Shown: piece after piece, positions 6,196 through 12,220 of the stretch
How the letters are laid out: every line of letters starts with the position of its first letter
Position numbering within the stretch: position 1 is the stretch's first letter
Assembly: GCA_027294815.1 (NCBI GenBank)
Contig: JAPULP010000405.1
Span: 1 to 12,220, forward strand
Direction: 5' to 3'
Length of the DNA stretch: 12,220 nucleotides
Source: Gemmatimonadota bacterium
GTDB taxonomy: Bacteria > Gemmatimonadota > Gemmatimonadetes > Gemmatimonadales > GWC2-71-9
Made by a program: the position numbers and the translations under genes
Notes under the pieces: model-generated
The model's database searches: none
What the model was told of the DNA's origin: nothing
Seen by the model: only the letters and a program-made list of their open reading frames with translations

Positions 6196-8066
6196 TAGAA
6201 TCCCAGCGGACTAAACGGCCCCCGGTCTCCGATCTTTGCTTCCAGTTCCCGCTGCGCACGTTCGAGCTCCCGGCGGCGATCGTCAATATCCGCCCCTTGT
6301 CGAAGCGACAGCATGAACCGCCGCAGGCGGTCCTGTCGCGCGTTCTGCAGTACCAGCGTCCGGCGAATCTCCATCTCCGAGGCGAAGGAGCTGCTGTCGG
6401 CAAGGTACTTGGCAGTCGGCTCCAGAAAGTAGATGGCATCGCCGGCTTCGACCGGACCACTCGCTTCGCCCACGCCGAGCCCGAAGCTCGTGCCCACGAC
6501 CTCCGGGAGGAAGGCGACGCGTGGATCCGGATCAATACGACTCATCGGACCCATCGTCGTGAAGTTCAACAGGTGTACGATCGCAACCTCGGCTAGGGAT
6601 TCCCCGGCGCGAAGCCTCGTCTCGATGTCAGCGGCCAGCTCGCGCGCAACCTCCCACTTCCTTGCCGCCACGGCTGCCTGCCGAACCTCCTCCTCCACTT
6701 CCGCGAACGGCGGGGTGCCTTCCGGCCGTACGCTGTCGAGACGGAACAGGTGGAAGGCGGACGCCGTCTCGATGACTTCCCCGATCTCGTCCGGAATCGC
6801 TGCGAACGCCCACATAACTGCGTCGGGTATGGCCCGCCCGTCCAAAATCATGCGATTGCCTTCAACGGCGACGGGCGCGGTCAACACCGGGATCCCTAGC
6901 CTGTCCGCTACGTCGTCCAGCGCCCCTGGGTCATCCTGTTCGGCCGCGAACAAGTCCATCGAGTCTGCCCGACTCTCCACCGCGTCGAGGTGCTCGCCGG
7001 CCAACTCGATCGGAATGAGTATGTGGCTCGCATGAATACTGTCGCTCGTGAGGCGTTCCCGACGAATAAGGTGGAATCCAAAATCGGTCGGGACCGGCTG
7101 CGAAATCTCGCCGTCGCGTAGGGCTAAGACCGCCTCTTCGAACTCAGCGACAAACCGGCCGCGAACGGCGACTCCGAGATCACCGCCGTTGATGCCGCTC
7201 GCCGAATCAGCCGACTCTCGCTGAGCAAGGTCGGCGAATTCGGCGCCGTCGACAATCTCCTGTCGCACGGCATGCGCCCGCTGGAGCGCGGCAGCGGTGT
7301 CAGCACTATTGGTAATGCGCGATGTCGTGATGTAACTGGTGTAGACGCCGGCGGGCCGTTCGAATTCTTCAGTGTGCGTGTCGTAATACTCGCGCACCTC
7401 GGTGTCGGTTAGCGTGACCTGCGAATCCGCGACAAGGGCATACGGGTCCAGCTCCAAGAGCTGTATCGTCACCGAATCGTTTTCGTCTTTGTACATCTGC
7501 CACAGCTTGGCGTTCGTGACGTACACGTCGGTGATCAACTGCTCGTACAGCTTGTTGCGGGGTATCTCCTCGCGGTAGCGGGCTTCCAAGGCGAACATGA
7601 AATCCGGTTGGACGTTCGATGCGAGGAAGCGCTGGTACCTTTCGAGGTCGAACGCCCCGTCCGTCTGGAATTCCACAGCCCGCATCACCTCCGGGGGCGG
7701 TGAAAACCGTGCGGCCGAAATAATCTCATCGTCGGAGACACGGATGCCGCGGCGGTCGTACTCCTGCTGGAGCAGTATCTGCTGAATCAATCCCTCGAGG
7801 ACGGCGTCTTCGAACGCCCGTTGTTCCTCGAGCGAGTACCCGTAGCCACCCTCGAATTGTCGCTGCTCCTGCGCGACCCGTAACGCGTTGTAGTAAGTCT
7901 GGAGGGGGATCTTCGACCCGTTGACACGGGCGGCTGCATCACCAAGTGACGCGCCTCCTTGACCCGTCACGTCCATTCCTACGTCGAAAACCATCCATCC
8001 GGCGAATGCCACCGCCACGAAGAGCATGATCCATTTTGCGTTAGCGCGCATCGACCGCATCACCAT
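6195..8066 (-). CDS. Membrane-anchored parvulin-type peptidyl-prolyl isomerase/chaperone (PpiD/SurA-like)
   Basis: The 623-residue protein probably helps newly exported proteins fold in the periplasm. The N-terminus (MVMRSMRANAKW, then a hydrophobic run to about residue 34) is an uncleaved signal anchor as in PpiD. Residues about 45-200 form the helical SurA_N-like chaperone region, starting RVNGSKIPLQTYYNALR. A parvulin (PpiC) domain covers about 240-340, with GGDLGVAVRGRFVAEFEEAV and FGFHLIRRERL. A second parvulin-like segment begins at the signature ASHILI (346-351) and ends near 446 (AFHLFRLDSV). It looks degenerate, and a third vestige may lie at 500-552. A charged coiled-coil tail follows (575-612). 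The start is ATG 8066 with AGGTG 6 bases upstream; ATG at codon 3 is possible. It stands alone on the minus strand between two plus-strand operons. Whether it keeps isomerase activity cannot be told. Full-length PpiD and SurA share this plan, so I give no symbol. Confidence 0.9.
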   Translation of the reverse strand: MVMRSMRANAKWIMLFVAVAFAGWMVFDVGMDVTGQGGASLGDAAARVNGSKIPLQTYYNALRVAQEQRQFEGGYGYSLEEQRAFEDAVLEGLIQQILLQQEYDRRGIRVSDDEIISAARFSPPPEVMRAVEFQTDGAFDLERYQRFLASNVQPDFMFALEARYREEIPRNKLYEQLITDVYVTNAKLWQMYKDENDSVTIQLLELDPYALVADSQVTLTDTEVREYYDTHTEEFERPAGVYTSYITTSRITNSADTAAALQRAHAVRQEIVDGAEFADLAQRESADSASGINGGDLGVAVRGRFVAEFEEAVLALRDGEISQPVPTDFGFHLIRRERLTSDSIHASHILIPIELAGEHLDAVESRADSMDLFAAEQDDPGALDDVADRLGIPVLTAPVAVEGNRMILDGRAIPDAVMWAFAAIPDEIGEVIETASAFHLFRLDSVRPEGTPPFAEVEEEVRQAAVAARKWEVARELAADIETRLRAGESLAEVAIVHLLNFTTMGPMSRIDPDPRVAFLPEVVGTSFGLGVGEASGPVEAGDAIYFLEPTAKYLADSSSFASEMEIRRTLVLQNARQDRLRRFMLSLRQGADIDDRRRELERAQRELEAKIGDRGPFSPLGF

Positions 8067-8106
8067 CGACTACACCTGCCTCAAAATTGCGGTTGGAGAG
8101 GGCCTA

Positions 8107-8135
8107 AGTCTAAGTATGACAACGTGAAAACTCAA
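8107..8135 (-). promoter_or_regulatory. Putative promoter of the ppiD-like gene
   Basis: Read on the minus strand, TTGAGT (8135-8130) is followed after 17 bases by TAGACT (8112-8107), each with 4 of 6 consensus bases. Transcription would start near 8100, leaving a leader of about 34 bases with AGGTG (8077-8073) before the ATG. The tandem CTAAGT repeat (8104-8115) overlaps the -10 box. Confidence 0.45.
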
Positions 8136-8148
8136 CCCAGCCGGTTGA
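8132..8148. promoter_or_regulatory. 17-bp palindrome across both divergent -35 boxes (candidate operator)
   Basis: TCAACC (8132-8137) and GGTTGA (8143-8148) are a perfect inverted repeat with a 5-base spacer. Each arm overlaps the -35 element of one of the two divergent promoters. A dimeric regulator bound here would cover both promoters. The symmetry may instead simply reflect two mirrored TTGA-containing -35 boxes. Confidence 0.4.
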
Positions 8149-8174
8149 CAGCGATCGCCGCCGATGGGTAAGTT
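8145..8174 (+). promoter_or_regulatory. Putative promoter of the second TPR gene operon
   Basis: There is a perfect -35 TTGACA at 8145-8150. The best -10 is weak: TAAGTT at 8169-8174 with an 18-base spacer (3 of 6). Transcription would start near 8181, about 33 bases before the ATG at 8214. The only SD-like match, AAGGA 8197-8201, lies 12 bases from the ATG, which is longer than ideal. Confidence 0.4.
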
Positions 8175-8213
8175 GGGGCTTCCCGATACCACTCCCAAGG
8201 ACGCCGCTCCCCG

Positions 8214-10049
8214 ATGGCCCATCAGAGCGAACTCGACAAGCTCAAGAGACGTTACGAAGAAAAACCTTCCCAATGGTTTGCAGCACTCGCCGAGGAGCAC
8301 CGGCGCGCCGGTGATGTCCAACGTGCCCTTGAAATACTACGCCAGGGACTGGAGCAGCGTTCCAATTACGTCAGCGGGCATATCGTGCTCGCACGGTGCC
8401 TGTTGGATCGGGGCGAGGACGAGGAAGCCCAACAGGTCTTGGAGCGAGTTCTGGAGTTGGATCCGGAAAACGTCATCGCGCTGAAGGTCCTCAGTGAGAT
8501 TGCCGAGCGAGGGGGCGATCCCACGGCGGCCCGCTCCTGGTTGGAACGCCTCCTCGAAGTTGATCCGATGAACGAAGAGGGGCAGCAGCTGTTGGAGCGG
8601 CTGGCTGAGGCACCGGAAGCGGCGCCTTCGGACAGCCCGCCGCCGTCCGACCTACCTGCGCTGGAGACAGAAGGGGCGGTAGAAGCAGTAGAGGCAGGGG
8701 AGGCAGGGGAGGCAGGGGAGGCAGTGGAGGTGGTGGAGTCGGTTGGGGTGGAAGAGGCAGGGGGGGCAGCAGAGGCAGTTGAACCGGCCGAACCGCCCGT
8801 GCTATTGGATAGCACGGTGCCGGAGCCGGCCATTGAGGCTGCCGATGTGGCGGCCCCGGACGCTGTCATACCGCCACCGCTGGTGTTGGACTCGTTCGAC
8901 GCCTCGGGGGCGGAGGCGCCCTCGGACCCCATCGAACTCGTCGAGGAGGGGGGGGGGCAAGAGCCAGCCCCAGCCTTCGAGATCGAGCGCACTGGGGAAA
9001 TGCCGGCCATCGATGACCAAGTGCAAGGCGAGAGTGTCCCGGCCCCGAAGGCTGAGATCACGGGGGCCGATGTCGAACACGACACACCGCTGGAGTTGAG
9101 TGCGGACGGGGGTGATGGTCCTCCGCCGGACGGAATCGTCGGGGCCGAGGTCGATCGCCCTGATCCCATCGAGTTGGCTGGCGGACCCGGTATGGTGGTG
9201 GGCAGCGACCAGGCCACGGAGCTGGTGGAAAGTGGCGAGTCGTCATCCGAGGATCTGGACGCGGGCGACCGGTCGCCGCTCGATACGGAGCAGCCACCAA
9301 TCGAGCTGGAAGAACCCGTCCCGGCCGAAGCCCTCGAGCCCGCCTCGGCGGTCGAAGAGCCGGAGGCCCCGCCCCCGCCCCCGTCCCCGTCCCCGTCCCC
9401 GTCCCCGTCCACCCAAGATCCCGAGCCGGTGGTAACCGAGACCATGGCCGAGGTGTACGTCAAGCAGGGCTTGGTCGACGAGGCTTTGAACGTTTACCGC
9501 ACGCTCCTCGCGCGGCGGCCCACGGACCCCGAGTTGCTCGATCGGATTGCCGAGTTGGAGACCCAAGGCGCACCGGCCGCGTCTGGTGCGGACGAGGGCC
9601 CTCGGTATCGGGCTTCCGAAACCGGCGGAGGGTCTGCCAGGGCCCTCCTTGAGCAGGTTCTCGCCGCCGGCGGCGGAGACATGACCGCCCAGGCGCCGCC
9701 GCCGATCTCCGAAGGCCCCACTCCCCTCGAATCGGCTTTCAACACGCCCGACGCCTCGGACACCCCCGGGGGACCGACGCAGTCAACTCCGGATGCCGCC
9801 TCGCTGGGGTCGGTCTTCGGTGAAGAGCCGCCAGCTTCTCCTTCTTCCTCCCAGACTCCTCCCCCCTCCCCAGGGAGCAGGGAGCCCGGAGCAGGGAGCG
9901 AGCAGGGTGGGGTGTCTTATGACGAGTTCTTCGGCGGGAGCGGTGGTGATCAAGCGTCCCCTGAACCCAAGGAATCGTCCGGCGAGGGCGAGCAGCCCAA
10001 GCCCGAGGAAGACGACTTCAAGGACTGGCTCAAGGGTCTCAAGTCATAG
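8214..10049 (+). CDS. TPR protein with long repeat-rich disordered linker
   Basis: This 611-residue protein has unknown function and a scaffold-like build. Residues 1-135 carry TPR units (for example VLARCLLDRGEDEEAQQVLE, then RVLELDPEN). Residues about 135-405 form a disordered acidic/proline linker with EAG repeats (157-180), four P[IL]EL motifs (239, 292, 318 and 362) and a PS repeat (389-399). A further TPR hairpin spans 408-450, with MAEVYVKQGLVDEALNVYRT and then LARRPTDPELLDRI. The Gly/Pro/Ser tail ends in YDEFFGG (569-575) and the amphipathic DDFKDWLKGLKS, which looks like a docking peptide. No signal peptide or membrane segment is visible. The start is ATG 8214. The TAG stop overlaps the GTG of aroQ by one base, tying it to that operon. 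It does not align with the upstream TPR protein beyond the generic TPR pattern. Several simple-sequence tracts lie in the linker and tail. Confidence 0.9.
   Translation: MAHQSELDKLKRRYEEKPSQWFAALAEEHRRAGDVQRALEILRQGLEQRSNYVSGHIVLARCLLDRGEDEEAQQVLERVLELDPENVIALKVLSEIAERGGDPTAARSWLERLLEVDPMNEEGQQLLERLAEAPEAAPSDSPPPSDLPALETEGAVEAVEAGEAGEAGEAVEVVESVGVEEAGGAAEAVEPAEPPVLLDSTVPEPAIEAADVAAPDAVIPPPLVLDSFDASGAEAPSDPIELVEEGGGQEPAPAFEIERTGEMPAIDDQVQGESVPAPKAEITGADVEHDTPLELSADGGDGPPPDGIVGAEVDRPDPIELAGGPGMVVGSDQATELVESGESSSEDLDAGDRSPLDTEQPPIELEEPVPAEALEPASAVEEPEAPPPPPSPSPSPSPSTQDPEPVVTETMAEVYVKQGLVDEALNVYRTLLARRPTDPELLDRIAELETQGAPAASGADEGPRYRASETGGGSARALLEQVLAAGGGDMTAQAPPPISEGPTPLESAFNTPDASDTPGGPTQSTPDAASLGSVFGEEPPASPSSSQTPPPSPGSREPGAGSEQGGVSYDEFFGGSGGDQASPEPKESSGEGEQPKPEEDDFKDWLKGLKS
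8682..8735 (+). repeat. 9-bp coding minisatellite (EAG/EAV repeats)
   Basis: Six consecutive 9-base units start at 8682. They encode EAV, EAG, EAG, EAG, EAV and EVV; three central units (8691-8717) are identical GAGGCAGGG. Length changes by whole units would keep the reading frame, so the tract can vary without breaking the protein. Confidence 0.85.
8948..8957 (+). repeat. Homopolymer run of ten G in a coding region
   Basis: Ten consecutive G bases encode the end of Glu245 and Gly246-Gly248 of the second TPR protein. Loss of one G would move translation to a frame that stops at TGA 9097-9099, removing the C-terminal TPR and tail. The run is a possible slippage site and also a possible sequencing weak point. 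Confidence 0.85.
9379..9410 (+). repeat. CCCCGT hexamer microsatellite encoding Pro-Ser repeats
   Basis: Five perfect CCCCGT units (9379-9408) plus two bases, preceded by C-rich imperfect units, encode the PPPPPSPSPSPSPS segment (residues 386-399) of the second TPR protein. The period is a multiple of three, so unit gain or loss is frame-neutral. The proline run ahead of it is a potential ribosome-pausing site relieved by EF-P. Confidence 0.85.
9871..9905 (+). repeat. Heptamer repeats CAGGGAG inside the TPR coding region
   Basis: Five 7-base units lie in a row: CAGGGAG, CAGGGAG, CCCGGAG, CAGGGAG, CGAGCAG. They encode part of the Gly/Ser/Pro tail (about residues 553-564). Because 7 is not a multiple of 3, the unit is read in changing frames, which suggests a DNA-level repeat tolerated in a disordered region rather than a protein repeat. 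Confidence 0.75.
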
Positions 10050-10498
10050 TGCGTATCGCGGTACTCAACGGGCCGAATCTCAATCTGCTCGGGGTTCGCG
10101 AGCCGGAATTGTACGGTTCGGAGTCCTTGGAGGACATCGAGGCATCGGTTCGCGCCAAGGCCGAATTAAGAGGGGTCGAGGTCCTGTGGTACCAGACCAA
10201 CCACGAAGGCGAGTTTGTCGATCTGGTGCAGGGTCTCAGGGGGAAGGGGCAGGTTGGTGGGGCGCTGGTCAACGCGGCTGGGTTCACCCACACGTCGATC
10301 GCGATTCGGGATGCGTTGCTGGCGGTGCAAGTGCCTTTTGTCGAAGTACACTTGTCCAACATTTTTGCGAGAGAACCGGAACGGCGAGTATCGGTCCTCG
10401 CGGATATCGCCGTCGGTATCGTGGCAGGTTTTGGGGGCCAGAGCTATCTGCTGGCGTTCGACGCGTTGATTGACCATGTGACATCGGGTGATCGCTGA
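10049..10498 (+). CDS. aroQ: 3-Dehydroquinate dehydratase, type II
   Basis: This cytosolic enzyme is the third step of the shikimate pathway, converting 3-dehydroquinate to 3-dehydroshikimate without a Schiff base. The 149-residue length is typical of the dodecameric type II family. Visible signatures are LNGPNLNLLGVREPELYG with catalytic Tyr22, QTNHEGEFVD (49-58), NAAGFTHTSIAIRDA with substrate-binding Asn75, and VEVHLSNIFAREPER with catalytic His101 and Arg108. The C-terminus keeps GFGGQSYLLA. The start is GTG 10049, overlapping the TAG stop of the TPR gene by one base; an AAGGG lies 12 bases upstream, so coupling is likely. It overlaps the next gene by 11 bases. The order aroQ-pepP-efp is also seen in Bacillus subtilis (yqhS-yqhT-efp). 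Confidence 0.96.
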   Translation: MRIAVLNGPNLNLLGVREPELYGSESLEDIEASVRAKAELRGVEVLWYQTNHEGEFVDLVQGLRGKGQVGGALVNAAGFTHTSIAIRDALLAVQVPFVEVHLSNIFAREPERRVSVLADIAVGIVAGFGGQSYLLAFDALIDHVTSGDR

Positions 10499-11582
10499 CG
10501 GGCGAGTGGCGCGACTCGAGCGCCTGCGTGTCTCTCTGGCGAGTGCGGGTCTCGAGGCTCTCATCGTCACCCACATCGCCAACATCCGATATCTTACGGG
10601 GTTCACCGGATCTTCTGCGATTCTCGTTGTGGAGGGCGGGGGCGGCGATGCCGCGCTGTATACCGATCGGCGCTATGACGTCCAAGCCCAGGAAGAAGTC
10701 GCCGGCGCGGCCGTGGCGGAGATCGTTCGCGGAGATCCGTGGAAGGCGGTCCGCAGGCGGGTGGAGGGTGCATCAGCGACCGACGGGATTGGCTTCGAAG
10801 CCCATGCCGTTACCGCTGCCGAAACGCAAGGTAAAAACGCGCGTTATGCACATCTGATCCCGACGACGAACCTCGTGGAACAGCTCCGTTTGTCAAAAGA
10901 CGATGACGAGCGGCGGGCGATTGCAGCGGCGGCGCGGGTCGCGTCCGATGCGCTGGAGGCCGTGCTGCCCAGCATCCGGCCCGGTCTGCGAGAGATCGAT
11001 GTTGCCGCGGAGTTGGAGCGGGAACTCAGGGTGAGGGGAAGCGAATGGCATCCGTTTCCGACGATTGCCGCATCCGGCGATCGAAGCGCGTTGCCGCACG
11101 CACGAACGACCGAACGGGTGATCGAACCCGGCGATCTGCTCCTGCTTGACTTTGGGGCCCAAGTGGAGGGATACTGCGCGGACGTGACGCGGACCGTGGT
11201 GGTTGGGGGGCGGGCGGACGAGCGTCAAAGAGAGGTGTACGAAGTGGTCCGCGAAGCCCAGGTCCAGGCAATATCCCGGATTCACTCCGGCATGACGGGG
11301 CGGGAAGCCGACCGGCAGGCTCGCTCGGTTATCGAAGACAAGGGATTCGGCGATGCCTTCGGGCATTCTCTCGGCCACGGCATAGGACTCGAAGTTCACG
11401 AGGCGCCTCAGGTGTCACGCACAAACGAGGATCCTATCCCGCTGGGGTGCGTCATCACGGTCGAGCCGGGGATCTATTTCCCGGGTTGGGGCGGCGTGCG
11501 AATAGAGGATGATGTAGTTGTGACGGACGGGGGCACGGAGTTGCTGAGTGATGGGAAGACGGAGTTGGTGGAGTTGGTGTAG
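10488..11582 (+). CDS. pepP: Xaa-Pro aminopeptidase (M24 family metallopeptidase)
   Basis: This enzyme removes an N-terminal residue preceding proline. The 364-residue protein has a creatinase-type N-terminal domain (about 1-135, with THIANIRYLTGFTGSSA) and a pita-bread M24 catalytic domain (about 140-360). The five expected metal ligands are present: D221 (LLLDFGA), D232 (CADVTRT), H297 (SLGHGIG), E326 (TVEPGIY) and E340 (VRIEDD). The accessory histidine H304 (VHEAP) and HPFPTIAASG (188-197) also fit. GTG 10488 overlaps aroQ by 11 bases without a clear Shine-Dalgarno. GTG 10506, 7 bases after the aroQ stop, would give a protein six residues shorter and is a fair alternative. B. subtilis YqhT is the positional counterpart. 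The symbol is used in the broad sense. Confidence 0.93.
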   Translation: MIADGRVARLERLRVSLASAGLEALIVTHIANIRYLTGFTGSSAILVVEGGGGDAALYTDRRYDVQAQEEVAGAAVAEIVRGDPWKAVRRRVEGASATDGIGFEAHAVTAAETQGKNARYAHLIPTTNLVEQLRLSKDDDERRAIAAAARVASDALEAVLPSIRPGLREIDVAAELERELRVRGSEWHPFPTIAASGDRSALPHARTTERVIEPGDLLLLDFGAQVEGYCADVTRTVVVGGRADERQREVYEVVREAQVQAISRIHSGMTGREADRQARSVIEDKGFGDAFGHSLGHGIGLEVHEAPQVSRTNEDPIPLGCVITVEPGIYFPGWGGVRIEDDVVVTDGGTELLSDGKTELVELV

Positions 11583-11607
11583 GGGCAGGGGATATCAGAG
11601 TGCAAAT

Positions 11608-11642
11608 TCTAGAATCGAGAATCTATAATCTAGAATCTGAAA
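11608..11642. repeat. AT-rich heptamer repeat array TCTAGAA upstream of efp
   Basis: Five 7-base units, TCTAGAA, TCGAGAA, TCTATAA, TCTAGAA and TCTGAAA, occupy 35 bases in the 102-base pepP-efp gap. They are sharply AT-rich against GC-rich surroundings and include palindromic TTCTAGAA. The third unit creates a perfect -10 box. Confidence 0.8.
11624..11629 (+). promoter_or_regulatory. Possible efp promoter -10 element within the heptamer array
   Basis: TATAAT at 11624-11629 is a perfect -10. The -35 position at 17 bases is TGCAAA (11601-11606), a poor match, so activity is uncertain. It would give a leader of about 49 bases containing a short hairpin (GCCTT/AAGGC, 11656-11669). It would allow efp to be transcribed apart from aroQ-pepP. 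Confidence 0.35.
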
Positions 11643-11684
11643 TCCACCCCTTACCGCCTTTTGAAAGGCTGACGAAACAAGCGA

Positions 11685-12220
11685 ATGGCTAGTACTGCAA
11701 ATTTCCGAAACGGCATGGTGCTCGACATTGACGGGCAACTGCTGCAGATCGTCTACTTTCAGCATGTGAAACCAGGGAAGGGCGGTGCGTTCGTGCGCAG
11801 CAAACTGAAGAACGTGCGAACCGGCGCCGTGACCGATAAGACGTGGACCGCCGGTGAGCGTGTCAACGAAGTACGGCTCGAGCGGCGACCCGTACAATAT
11901 TCGTACAGCGACGGCCAGTTCTACCATTTCATGGACATGGAATCGTACGACGATATTCCTCTGAACGGAGAACTCCTCGGCGACGATCAGCTCAAGTACC
12001 TGAAAGAAGGCATGGAGTGCCAGGGTCTGGTCCACGACGGGAAGGTGATTCTAATGGAGTTGCCTTTTTTCGTTGAGCTGGAGATTGTCGAGACGGAACC
12101 AGGCCTTCGTGGCGACACGGCGTCGGGCGGTACCAAACCGGCCAAGCTGGAAACAGGCGCGGTGGTCCAGGTGCCGCTGTTCGTCGAGCAGGGAGATGTG
12201 GTGAAGGTAGATCGTCGAGA
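11685..12220 (+). CDS. efp: Translation elongation factor P (3' end outside window)
   Basis: EF-P binds between the P and E sites of the ribosome and helps peptide bond formation at polyproline stretches. From ATG 11685, 178 codons are visible out of a usual ~185-188, so only about ten residues are missing. Domain I has the modification loop KPGKGGAF with the conserved tip residue Lys32, corresponding to Lys34 of E. coli. The middle reads YHFMDMESYDDIPL and FFVELEIVETEPGLRGDTA. The EF-P signature KLETGAVVQVPLFVEQG is present, followed by VVKVD. A lysine-type tip suggests a lysine-directed or absent modification rather than arginine rhamnosylation; no modification enzyme is in the window. There is no clear Shine-Dalgarno before ATG. 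It follows pepP as in many bacteria, and accB-accC are commonly found further downstream. Confidence 0.97.
   Translation, partial: MASTANFRNGMVLDIDGQLLQIVYFQHVKPGKGGAFVRSKLKNVRTGAVTDKTWTAGERVNEVRLERRPVQYSYSDGQFYHFMDMESYDDIPLNGELLGDDQLKYLKEGMECQGLVHDGKVILMELPFFVELEIVETEPGLRGDTASGGTKPAKLETGAVVQVPLFVEQGDVVKVDRR

Noticed and set aside
8682..9410. Repeats in the TPR linker considered as a CRISPR-like array
   Set aside because: The units are 6-9 bases, contiguous and in frame, without spacers of constant length or neighbouring cas genes.
8366..9463. 365-codon open frame on the minus strand opposite the second TPR gene
   Set aside because: Its translation is Ser/Gly/Thr/Ala low complexity with no domain, and it mirrors the GC-rich repeat linker; the plus-strand frame has clear TPR domains.
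2200..10049. The two TPR proteins as a recent gene duplication
   Set aside because: They share only the generic TPR pattern and acidic linkers; domain order, linker motifs and C-termini differ.
10271..10315. Substitution NPGA to NAAG in the AroQ active-site loop as an anomaly
   Set aside because: Type II dehydroquinases vary at these positions, and the catalytic Asn, Tyr, His and Arg are all present.
11595..12035. 146-codon minus-strand frame opposite efp
   Set aside because: It lies antisense to a certain EF-P gene and has no recognisable domain.
1..12220. Hidden mobile element, defence or biosynthetic system
   Set aside because: No transposase, integrase, nuclease, toxin-antitoxin, tRNA-end repeat or modular synthase signature is seen on either strand; nearly all the sequence is accounted for by recognisable housekeeping genes and the two TPR proteins.

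Overview
The window is GC-rich chromosomal DNA from a free-living bacterium that uses ATG, GTG, TTG and probably one CTG as start codons. No single gene fixes the taxonomy. The combination of a Hut pathway, long-linker TPR proteins, a polyprenyl synthase/DUF4321/tatA run and an aroQ-pepP-efp block, with short tandem repeats between and inside genes, makes me favour Gemmatimonadota or a neighbouring Gram-negative phylum. This is an inference of moderate confidence. No phage, transposon, CRISPR array, rRNA or tRNA is visible, and no gene-free stretch exceeds about 150 bases.

Layout. (1) 1-2158, plus strand: the 3' part of hutU and a complete hutI, consecutive steps of histidine degradation (urocanate to imidazolonepropionate to formiminoglutamate), joined by an overlapping TTGA start/stop. 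(2) 2200-6101, plus strand: a tight run of a large TPR protein, a long-chain polyprenyl diphosphate synthase (quinone side chain), a two-helix DUF4321 membrane protein and TatA. A promoter-like sequence in the last codons of hutI suggests this run has its own transcription start. It ends at a strong hairpin terminator set in an unusual array of octamer repeats (6100-6195). (3) 6195-8066, minus strand: a membrane-anchored parvulin-type periplasmic chaperone (PpiD/SurA-like), convergent with tatA. (4) 8067-8213: a compact divergent promoter region with a 17-bp palindrome across both -35 boxes. (5) 8214-12220, plus strand: a second TPR protein with a long repeat-rich acidic/proline linker, then aroQ and pepP with overlapping ends, then efp, which runs off the window. 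aroQ-pepP-efp is a known conserved order (for example yqhS-yqhT-efp in Bacillus subtilis).

How the genes fit together. Most products are housekeeping: histidine use, isoprenoid quinone tail synthesis, Tat export, periplasmic protein folding, the shikimate pathway, Pro-peptide cleavage and relief of polyproline stalling by EF-P. The least explained parts are the two large TPR proteins, which look like scaffolds: helical repeat blocks separated by disordered acidic linkers. The second carries four kinds of simple-sequence tract, including a G10 run. The best candidates for something undescribed are these proteins, the octamer-framed terminator, the divergent operator-like palindrome and the heptamer repeats. 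I do not see a defence, secondary-metabolite or mobile system here.
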